Source: a candidate division BRC1 bacterium ADurb.BinA292
GTDB lineage: Bacteria > Sumerlaeota > Sumerlaeia > MVZB01
NCBI GenBank assembly: GCA_002068205.1
Contig: MVZB01000241.1
Location: 1-5,136 of the forward strand
Direction: 5' to 3'
Length of the DNA: 5,136 nucleotides
Of this stretch, positions 1 through 4,734 are shown one piece after another (positions within the stretch are counted from its first letter, which is position 1; each line of letters begins with the position of its first letter). The notes under the pieces are model-generated. The model saw only the letters and a list, made by a program, of their open reading frames with translations, was not told the origin of the DNA and made no database searches. A program made the position numbers and the translations under genes.

Positions 1-19
1 GGCCCCATAGGATGTCTTC

Positions 20-1033
20 GTGACTGAAGAGCAGGAAACGGAAGTCGCTATTTCCAGCGACCCCTTCATCGAGTCACTTATGGACACCGATCTGTACTCG
101 ATGGGCGCGTATTTTTCCGATCGTAATCCCGAATTGATCGATGAATTGATCGATCGCAGCGTGGCGATCGAGGCGTTGGTGATTGAAATCAATGAGGAGC
201 GGACGCGCGACCTGGGCATCCGCTATGGATTTACGCAGGTGACCCGCAACGACGCGGGGGTGCCGGTGCCGGGCGGGCCCGGCGTGCTGGAAGGGGGGGA
301 TGTTCGCCTCGGCCGGCCGCTCAATCCGGTGCGCGTCCCGGTGCTGCTGCGCCAGATCGACGGCGTGACCGACATCGGCTTCGAGCAGCAGCGGATGCCG
401 GGCCTGGGCATCACGCTGGCCGGGATGAACGTCGGGACGGGGGCCGTCTCGGCACAGCTTCGCACGCTGCTGCAATCGGGCGACGCCTCGATCCGAACGC
501 GGCCGATCGTCGTGGCGCTGAACAACACGCGCGCGACGATCGAGGTCGCCGACGAAGTCCCCTACCTCGACATCAACGAGCACAGCCAGGTGGCGGTGGC
601 GTTCGAGCCGGTCGGCGTGCGGATGGCCGTGATTCCGCTGATCAAGGAACTGCGGCCGGGGATCGTCCAGCTTGAGATCGAAAATCTGGAAGTCTCATCG
701 GTCAGTTCGTTCATCACGCAGCAGAACGTGCAGCGGCCGGTGTTCAACAAATCGCAGACGTCGACCAACGTGACGCTGAGCGAGGGCGAGACGTTCGTCA
801 TCGGCGGGCTGAAGACCCAGCACCTGACCCACATCGAAGAACGCGTGCCGATCCTGGGCGCGATCCCGGGCCTGGGCTGGCTGTTCAAGAGCCAGGAAGA
901 TCGCGAACGGATCATGGACGTGCTATTCTTCATCACGCCCTACATTCTGGAACCGGGTGAAAACTTCCTGCTGCCCTACGATTTCAAGAATCACCAGGCG
1001 CTCGGTCTGAACTTCAACGTCGCGCGCCGGTAG
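20..1033 (+). CDS. Secretin C-terminal domain protein (type II secretion / type IV pilus class), N-terminus missing or split
   Basis: Secretins form the multimeric gated pore in the outer membrane through which type II secretion substrates or type IV pili pass. The 337-residue product carries the C-terminal secretin domain. Residues about 36-68 match the junction where the last periplasmic N domain runs into the first pore strand (LIDELIDRSVAIEALVIEIN). Residues 158-182 match the conserved 'RP.v..lNN..a.i.v..evPY' block, residues 250-264 the 'TLSEGETFVIGGL' block, and residues 276-290 the diagnostic VPILGAIPGLGWLFK motif, followed by FFITPYIL. There is no signal peptide and there are no complete N domains, whereas full secretins are usually much longer. 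The start is GTG at 20, preceded by AGGA at 9-12. An in-frame TAG lies at 8-10, and another frame ends in TGA at 21-23, giving a 4-base overlap with this start. So either an upstream gene is coupled to it, or the reading frame is broken near the window edge. The secretin call is firm; the 5' end is not. No ATP-binding or pilin genes lie beside it to say which system it serves. Confidence 0.88.
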   Translation: MTEEQETEVAISSDPFIESLMDTDLYSMGAYFSDRNPELIDELIDRSVAIEALVIEINEERTRDLGIRYGFTQVTRNDAGVPVPGGPGVLEGGDVRLGRPLNPVRVPVLLRQIDGVTDIGFEQQRMPGLGITLAGMNVGTGAVSAQLRTLLQSGDASIRTRPIVVALNNTRATIEVADEVPYLDINEHSQVAVAFEPVGVRMAVIPLIKELRPGIVQLEIENLEVSSVSSFITQQNVQRPVFNKSQTSTNVTLSEGETFVIGGLKTQHLTHIEERVPILGAIPGLGWLFKSQEDRERIMDVLFFITPYILEPGENFLLPYDFKNHQALGLNFNVARR

Positions 1034-1134
1034 GATCGAACCCGCGCGCGCCTCGCCCCTCCCCCCCACGGGGAACGCCGTCACGCAAGAGCCATTCGCC
1101 AGGAGAGGTTCCGTCAAATATTAATGAAGCTGAT

Positions 1135-1177
1135 CCGGCGCGTATCGGGAACCGCCGGTAGTGGATGTCGATTTTTT
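1135..1177 (+). terminator. Weak terminator-like hairpin downstream of the secretin gene
   Basis: A perfect 6-bp stem, CCGGCG (1135-1140) with CGCCGG (1153-1158), encloses a 12-base loop. A run of six T residues follows at 1172-1177. The T run lies 13 bases past the stem, too far for a classical intrinsic terminator, so this may not terminate transcription. It is the best candidate in the 140 bases after the secretin stop. Confidence 0.22.
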
Positions 1178-1226
1178 GCCGTGAACTTTTCATGACATGT
1201 CGGTGTTCACCCAGGAAAGCATGAGA

Positions 1227-1350
1227 ATGGGGCGCCTGCCCATGTTTCGCTGAGATTCGCCCCGTTCGGGGACGGGGAAATTCTGCGTTGGCGTCCCCAG
1301 GTTCCGCTGAGCTTCACCAGGGGCTATCCAAATCGCGCCCCGCCGGGGCG
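1227..1350. repeat. Hairpin cluster with an internal imperfect repeat (possible dispersed intergenic element)
   Basis: Four inverted repeats lie within 124 bases: ATGGG/CCCAT at 1227-1231 and 1239-1243; CCCC/GGGG with a GTTC loop at 1260-1271; CCCC-A-GGT paired with ACC-A-GGGG at 1295-1302 and 1316-1323, with one A/A mismatch; and CGCCCC/GGGGCG with a three-base loop at 1336-1350. The cluster also holds an imperfect direct repeat spaced 57 bp: GTTTCGCTGAGATTCGCC at 1244-1261 and GTTCCGCTGAGCTTCACC at 1301-1318, 15 of 18 bases identical. GC hairpins packed this way are typical of REP-like dispersed elements. The pairings are read directly from the sequence; the element identity is inference. 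Confidence 0.45.
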
Positions 1351-1356
1351 GCTGAC

Positions 1357-1434
1357 GCGGACGGCTGTTTATGAAATTGAGTCGGCCGGGGATCGGGCGG
1401 CGCATGCGGACGGCGCTATGGAGGAATTGAGTCG
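1357..1434. repeat. Imperfect direct repeat, about 50-bp period
   Basis: Two segments, 1357-1384 and 1406-1434, both begin with GCGGACGGC and both end with AATTGAGTCG. The 9-10 bases between these ends are diverged. The offset is 49-50 bp, so this looks like an old tandem duplication within the intergenic region. It lies directly after the hairpin cluster at 1227-1350 and may belong to the same element. Confidence 0.4.
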
Positions 1435-1558
1435 ATGGGTGGAAGAGAGTGAAATTCTCATACGAGTTGCTGGCTAACCGGCGGTTCATAATGGGGGATG
1501 AAAGTGAGGAGTGGACGGCCGCTTCGAACGGTCAGGCCTTGCCGGATCTTTCAGCAGG

Positions 1559-1702
1559 GCAGCCCCGAAGGGACTGCAGACTTCAGACCGCCACTGAAGT
1601 ACTTGTCATGGCCCAGATTCAGGCAAGTTCCGGCCGCCCCTTCAAGGGGCTTGGATCGTTGGAGACGGCCACACAGGGTTCCGGCGTTCGGCCTCCACCC
1701 TG
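1559..1702. repeat. Second cluster of inverted repeats; candidate structured RNA or intergenic element
   Basis: Four potential stem-loops follow one another. GCAG-CCC pairs with GGG-(A)-CTGC around a CGAA loop at 1559-1577, with one bulged A. ACTTCAG pairs perfectly with CTGAAGT around a 7-base loop at 1580-1600. GCCCC pairs with GGGGC around TTCAA at 1636-1650. CAGGGT pairs with ACCCTG at 1674-1679 and 1697-1702, with an inner CCG/CGG. The first two are adjacent, separated by only two bases. The order of hairpins resembles a structured transcript, but no promoter or known RNA family was recognised, and a dispersed repeat is equally possible. Confidence 0.38.
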
Positions 1703-1992
1703 CGCTTTATTCCCGTCGCCCGCTCCGCGGACTCAGTTGGCAACCAAGTCGGAATCGCCTGCATTGGATTTTGAACCCTTGAGCGGGTTGCGATGTGGGG
1801 AATGACAAGCACTTGGGTGGCGGGAACCGGGATACCAATTGGCGACGGCAGAACCGATTCAGGCGATTCCGAGAAGCAGATTAATCACGTCAATAGCCCA
1901 TGAACCTGCGGCGCTCCCACGTTTCCGGCGGTTGCTTCGTTCCATGGCGTCGGGGCAGGAGGGGGAACGACGGGCGGAAAGACGCGATCACG

Positions 1993-2027
1993 AGGACGAG
2001 GGACGAGAGACGAGAGACGAGGGACGG
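1993..2027. repeat. 7-bp purine-rich tandem repeat, five units
   Basis: Five consecutive 7-base units follow the pattern RRGACGR: AGGACGA, GGGACGA, GAGACGA, GAGACGA and GGGACGG. The strand is almost entirely purine apart from one C per unit. The array sits about 60 bases before the TPP riboswitch. Because the period is 7 the repeat shifts frame at every unit, which argues against the open frames that pass through it being real genes. The 10-mer CGAGGACGAG at its left edge (1991-2000) recurs at 4694-4703 just before thiH. Confidence 0.7.
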
Positions 2028-2050
2028 TTCTAAAGTGAGGGGCGGGGAGA

Positions 2051-2080
2051 TTGACGGCCCGGCTCGCGGGAGCGTAACAT
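2051..2080 (+). promoter_or_regulatory. Candidate sigma-70-type promoter for the thiamin operon
   Basis: TTGACG at 2051-2056 matches five of six -35 consensus bases. TAACAT at 2075-2080 matches four of six -10 bases. The spacer is 18 bases. Initiation would fall around 2086-2089, immediately before the riboswitch core, leaving very little room for an outer P1 helix. That, and the unknown sigma-factor preferences of this organism, keep confidence low. Confidence 0.25.
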
Positions 2081-2085
2081 GGGAC

Positions 2086-2172
2086 GGCATGGGGTGCTCC
2101 GCTCAAGGGGCTGAGACAGCGGTAGTCCGCGAACCCGATGAACCTGATCCGGGTAATGCCGGCGTAGGGAAC
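2086..2172 (+). promoter_or_regulatory. TPP riboswitch (THI element)
   Basis: This RNA binds thiamin diphosphate and represses the downstream operon when the cofactor is plentiful. The conserved core is all present: GGGGTGC at 2091-2097, CTGAGA at 2111-2116, ACCCGATGAACCTGAT at 2133-2148, and GGTAATGCCGGCGTAGGGA at 2152-2170. Helices that can be drawn are P2 (GGGT 2092-2095 with ACCC 2133-2136), P3 (CTCC 2097-2100 with GGGG 2107-2110), an extra hairpin GCGG/CCGC at 2119-2130, P4 (CCT 2143-2145 with AGG 2166-2168) and P5 (CCGG 2149-2152 with CCGG 2159-2162). No convincing P1 closes the element. GCGGG at 2066-2070 could pair with CCCGC at 2172-2176, but 20 unpaired bases would intervene. No T-tract terminator follows, so control is more likely on translation initiation. 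The AGGGA at 2166-2170 lies 9 bases before the GTG at 2180 and is partly paired in P4. Confidence 0.95.
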
Positions 2173-2179
2173 CCGCAAC

Positions 2180-3091
2180 GTGAAACCGCCCGTTCAATTT
2201 CCCCCGGAGATCGGCACGGAGGGGCCGCGCGCCGACGCGGAAGGGCTGCCGTTGCGCGTCAATGAGCGTCCGCACCGCGTCGCGCCCGGCGCCACGCTGT
2301 TTCAACTACGCGACCGGCTCAAGCCCGACGCCGACGTCGTGATTCTCAACGGGTTCCCGCTGGCCGAGGACCGCCCCTTGGCCGCGGGCGACGAGGTGGT
2401 TCTGATCCGGCGCGGCGAAGTCCCTTCGCCCGAGGAATTGGAAAGCCTGATGGTCGCGCGCCACGGCCCCGGCGTGCATGCGCGCGTCAAGGCGGCGCGC
2501 GTTGGGATCGCCGGCTGCGGCGGCCTGGGCAGCGCCGTCGCCATCGCGCTGGCCCGGACCGGCGTCGGCCACCTGCTGCTGGTCGATTTCGACGTCGTCG
2601 AACCGAGCAATCTGAATCGCCAGCAGTTTTTCATCGATCAGATCGGCCTGCCCAAGGTGGACGCCCTGCGCGACAACCTGCTGCGGATGAATCCGTATGT
2701 GCGGACCGAAACGCGCAATCTGCGGCTGACCGCGCGCAACATCCCCGAGACCTTCGCCGGGTGCCATGTCATCGCCGAATGTTTCGACGACCCGACGATG
2801 AAGCGCGATCTGACGGTCGCCGTGCGCCGCGACCTGCCGACGATCCCGCTCGTCACCGTATCGGGCATCGCGGGGTACGGCCCAGCCGATTCGATCCGGG
2901 TGCGGCGCATCTTCCGCAACGTCTGGCTGGTGGGCGATACGGAGACGGCCGCGGCGCCGGGCCGCGGCCTGCTGGCGCCGCGTGTGGCGGTCGCCGCCGG
3001 TCAGCAGGCCAACGTGGTGTTGCGCCTGCTGCTCGGCGAGGAAGGCGAGGGGAGCGGGCGGCGGGAATCCGACCCGGTGGAGGAAGGATGA
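2180..3091 (+). CDS. thiF: ThiS adenylyltransferase ThiF, family 2, with N-terminal ThiS-like domain
   Basis: ThiF activates the C-terminal glycine of the sulfur carrier ThiS with ATP so that sulfur can be loaded for thiazole synthesis in the cytoplasm. Residues about 25-80 form a ubiquitin-like domain (RVNERPHRVAPG through NGFPLAEDRPL to DEVVLIRRGE) that lacks a terminal Gly-Gly, so it is not itself a carrier. The E1-type adenylating domain begins near residue 105: nucleotide-binding GCGGLG at 112-117, LVDFD ending at D138, EPSNLNRQQ at 141-149 with the ATP-contacting Asn/Arg, and K159. Only three cysteines are present (113, 195, 201) and there is no CxxC pair, so the zinc site of E. coli ThiF is absent, as expected for this family. 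The GTG at 2180 is used here. A TTG at 2252 with GGAAGGG six bases upstream would begin the protein exactly at the ubiquitin-like domain and is a real alternative. The stop overlaps the thiS start (ATGA). Confidence 0.92.
   Translation: MKPPVQFPPEIGTEGPRADAEGLPLRVNERPHRVAPGATLFQLRDRLKPDADVVILNGFPLAEDRPLAAGDEVVLIRRGEVPSPEELESLMVARHGPGVHARVKAARVGIAGCGGLGSAVAIALARTGVGHLLLVDFDVVEPSNLNRQQFFIDQIGLPKVDALRDNLLRMNPYVRTETRNLRLTARNIPETFAGCHVIAECFDDPTMKRDLTVAVRRDLPTIPLVTVSGIAGYGPADSIRVRRIFRNVWLVGDTETAAAPGRGLLAPRVAVAAGQQANVVLRLLLGEEGEGSGRRESDPVEEG
2239..2254 (+). promoter_or_regulatory. Alternative ribosome binding site and TTG start for thiF
   Basis: GGAAGGG at 2239-2245 is followed six bases later by an in-frame TTG at 2252, which is codon 25 of the GTG-started frame. 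Starting here would give MRVNERPHRV, which is where the ubiquitin-like domain starts in family-2 ThiF proteins as I remember them. If this start is used, the riboswitch lies about 80 bases upstream instead of touching the ribosome binding site. The sequence alone does not decide between the two starts. Confidence 0.4.
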
Positions 3092-3291
3092 TGCGGATTC
3101 GAGTCAACGGCGAATCGCGCGAGGTTGACCAGGCCTCCTCCCTGCTGGATCTGCTGCGGCAGATCGGCCTGGAGGCGCGCAATCTCGCCATCGAACACAA
3201 CGGCGAGTTCGTCGAGGATGACCGGCTCGGCGAGGTGACGCTGAACGAGGGCGATACGCTCGAGATCGTCCGGTTCGTCGGCGGCGGGTGA
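3091..3291 (+). CDS. thiS: Sulfur carrier protein ThiS
   Basis: ThiS is a small ubiquitin-like protein whose C-terminal glycine is adenylated by ThiF and converted to a thiocarboxylate, the sulfur donor for ThiG. The product is 66 residues, the usual length. It begins MRIRVNGESREV, contains LAIEHNGEFV in the middle, and ends VRFVGGG with the required terminal Gly-Gly. Two adjacent ATGs are possible. The one at 3091 is chosen because GGAGG at 3079-3083 sits seven bases upstream. The ATG at 3088 would add one Met and overlaps the thiF stop as ATGA. The close coupling to thiF fits their direct physical partnership. The next gene starts within its stop codon. Confidence 0.95.
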   Translation: MRIRVNGESREVDQASSLLDLLRQIGLEARNLAIEHNGEFVEDDRLGEVTLNEGDTLEIVRFVGGG

Positions 3292-3833
3292 TGCCGATGG
3301 AGATGCGCTCGCCCACGCTCCAGGCCCATTTCCGGCTGATTCAGTCGCAACGCACCGCGATTTATGAGCGACTCGCCGGTTGTTCGCGCGAGGAACTGTG
3401 GGCGCCGCTTGCCCCCGGCAAGTGGTCCCGGGGCGAACACCTGGTGCATCTGGCCCGGACCCTCGAGCTGATCCGCAAGATCGCGCGCATTGCGATCCCG
3501 CTGCTGACGCCGTTTGCCTGGCTCTTCCGCAATCGCCCGTTCGAACGCCATTCGCCCGATGTCTATGCCGAGTATGAACAGAAGCATGGCCGGCCGATGA
3601 AGGCGCCCAGCCTGATCGTGCCCGCGCGGCGTCCCGAAATGGACCTTGAGCCATTGCGCGCCGAACTGCAGCGGCAAACTGTGAAGCTGGAGGCTCTGCT
3701 GGTCCGCGTGCCGGAGGAGATCGCCGGGCACATCCGCTTCCTCGATCCGCCGGGCCACAATCCGAACCTGATCCAGGCCGTGCACATCCTGGCGATTCAC
3801 GAAGCCCACCATTTCAAGGCGATGTTTCCATGA
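3291..3833 (+). CDS. DinB/YfiT-like putative metal-binding protein in the thiamin operon
   Basis: This protein of about 180 residues looks like a DinB-superfamily four-helix bundle. Counting from the ATG at 3291, the PGKWSRGEHLVHL block at about residues 42-54 holds two His (50, 53). The C-terminal block AVHILAIHEAHHFKAMF holds HxxxH (170 and 174), plus His 165 and 173. One N-terminal His and a C-terminal HxxxH are the usual metal-binding triad of this superfamily, whose members include thiol-dependent transferases and isomerases as well as many proteins of unknown role. A hydrophobic stretch at about 66-80 is too short and interrupted to call a membrane segment with confidence. The ATG overlaps the thiS stop (TGATG) and the stop overlaps the thiG start (ATGA), so it is very likely co-translated with the thiazole genes. 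GTG 3288 or ATG 3297 are other possible starts. Its substrate is unknown; a role in thiazole synthesis is inferred only from position. Confidence 0.82.
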   Translation: MPMEMRSPTLQAHFRLIQSQRTAIYERLAGCSREELWAPLAPGKWSRGEHLVHLARTLELIRKIARIAIPLLTPFAWLFRNRPFERHSPDVYAEYEQKHGRPMKAPSLIVPARRPEMDLEPLRAELQRQTVKLEALLVRVPEEIAGHIRFLDPPGHNPNLIQAVHILAIHEAHHFKAMFP

Positions 3834-4639
3834 CCACCGACGGCACGAACAGTCCAATGAAGCCCCTGACGATCAACGGCGTCGCGCTGCGCTCGCGCCT
3901 GCTGGTCGGCACCGGCAAATTCAGTTCGCCTCAGGCGATGGCGGCCGCCGTGGAAGCTTCGGGAACCGAACTGGTGACCGTGGCGCTGCGCCGCGTCGAT
4001 CTGAACAACCCGCACGACGCCACGCTGGAGGCGCTCGACTTCAGCAAATACCGCCTGCTGCCCAACACCTCGGGCGCGCGCACCGCCGAGGAAGCCGTCC
4101 GCCTGGCCAAAATGGCCCGTGCCGCCACCCGCACCAACTGGGTCAAGCTGGAGGTCACCCCCGACCCCAACTATCTGCTGCCCGATCCAGTGGAAACGCT
4201 CAAGGCGGCCGAGGTGCTGGTGGCCGGGGGGTTCGTCGTGCTGCCCTACATCAACGCCGATCCGATTCTGGCCAGGCGGCTGGAGGACGCCGGCTGCGCC
4301 ACGGTGATGCCGCTGGGTTCGCCCATCGGCAGCAATCGCGGGCTGCGGACGCGCGACCAGCTCGGCATCATCATTGAGCAGGCGACCGTGCCGGTCGTGG
4401 TGGACGCCGGCCTGGGCATGCCGAGCCACGCCGCCGAGGCGATTGAGATGGGCGCCGATGCGGTCCTGATCAACACGGCGATCGCCGTCGCGGCCGATCC
4501 GGTCCGGATGGCGCGCGCGTTCAAAGCGGCCGTGGAGGCCGCCGAACTGGCCCGCGAGGCCGGACCCGGCGGCGAAAGCCGGCTGGCCCGCGCCAGCAGC
4601 CCGCTGACCGGGTTTCTCTGGGAGCAGGGGAGTGCTTGA
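3830..4639 (+). CDS. thiG: Thiazole synthase ThiG
   Basis: ThiG is a cytoplasmic TIM-barrel enzyme that condenses deoxyxylulose 5-phosphate, dehydroglycine and the ThiS thiocarboxylate into the thiazole phosphate carboxylate. The 269-residue product is complete and near the family's usual length. Recognisable blocks in order are SRLLVGTGKF (22-31), VTVALRR (49-55), LLPNTSGARTAEEAVRLA (76-93), NWVKLEVTPDPNYLLPD (103-119), VMPLGSPIGSNRGL (159-172) and VVDAGLGMPSHAAEAIEMGA (190-209), followed by DAVLINTAIA. K106 in the WVKLEV block is the expected lysine that forms the imine with deoxyxylulose phosphate. The ATG at 3830 overlaps the preceding stop as ATGA. An internal ATG at 3857 would start the protein at MKPLTINGVAL, closer to the usual N-terminus. 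The extra nine residues are poorly conserved in character, so that start cannot be excluded. Confidence 0.97.
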   Translation: MTTDGTNSPMKPLTINGVALRSRLLVGTGKFSSPQAMAAAVEASGTELVTVALRRVDLNNPHDATLEALDFSKYRLLPNTSGARTAEEAVRLAKMARAATRTNWVKLEVTPDPNYLLPDPVETLKAAEVLVAGGFVVLPYINADPILARRLEDAGCATVMPLGSPIGSNRGLRTRDQLGIIIEQATVPVVVDAGLGMPSHAAEAIEMGADAVLINTAIAVAADPVRMARAFKAAVEAAELAREAGPGGESRLARASSPLTGFLWEQGSA

Positions 4640-4655
4640 TGGCTTCGCTACAACC

Positions 4656-4682
4656 TTTATGGCCCTTATGTCCTTGAGGTCC
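4656..4682. repeat. 9-bp degenerate tandem repeat between thiG and thiH
   Basis: Three consecutive 9-base units, TTTATGGCC, CTTATGTCC and TTGAGGTCC, begin 16 bases after the thiG stop. The remaining spacer to 4734 is purine-rich and contains CGAGGACGAG at 4694-4703, identical to 1991-2000, followed by GAATTGAG at 4703-4710, also found at 1424-1431. This suggests intergenic repeat families have spread into the operon spacer. No terminator or second promoter was recognised here. Confidence 0.5.
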
Positions 4683-4734
4683 GACGGCGAGCGCGAGGAC
4701 GAGAATTGAGAGGCGAATTCCTGGACGTGACGGC

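Larger units (their letters stand above)
1034..2080. other. Long intergenic region without a supportable gene
   Basis: About 1 kb separates the secretin gene from the thiamin operon. Open frames of 60-120 codons exist on both strands, including 1449-1805 (+), 1190-1489 (-) and 1900-2265 (+). Their translations match no family I recognise. They are rich in Pro, Arg and Ser, as expected of chance frames in GC-rich DNA, and they run through inverted and tandem repeats. What can be supported is a set of hairpins and short repeats, listed separately. The density of inverted repeats suggests dispersed intergenic repeat elements or a non-coding RNA. Copy number in the genome cannot be judged from this window. 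No transposase, tRNA or rRNA was seen. Confidence 0.6.

Noticed and set aside
1034..1075. C-rich run with CCCC...GGGG just after the secretin stop as a terminator
   Set aside because: The stem is short and has no T tract; base composition explains it.
1227..1434. Possible CRISPR-like array
   Set aside because: There are only two imperfect copies of each repeat, with different repeat types and uneven spacing, and no cas genes nearby.
1190..1489. 99-codon open frame on the - strand
   Set aside because: It reads through the hairpin cluster and the duplicated segment. The repeats explain its odd, repetitive protein sequence.
1449..1805. 118-codon open frame on the + strand in the intergenic region
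   Set aside because: No recognisable domain, Pro/Arg/Ser-rich chance composition, and it crosses four inverted repeats. No good ribosome binding site was seen.
1900..2265. 121-codon open frame on the + strand running into thiF
   Set aside because: It passes through the 7-bp tandem repeat and the TPP riboswitch, so it is not a real gene.
2853..3857. 334-codon open frame on the - strand
   Set aside because: It is the antisense shadow of thiF, thiS and the DinB-like gene, which are all clearly coding on the + strand.
3797..4429. 210-codon open frame on the - strand opposite thiG
   Set aside because: ThiG motifs are unambiguous on the + strand. The His/Gly/Gln-rich antisense product is typical of GC-rich shadow frames.
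4639..4677. Twelve-codon reading frame starting at ATG overlapping the thiG stop
   Set aside because: It consists mainly of the 9-bp repeat and has no ribosome binding site or recognisable leader-peptide logic.
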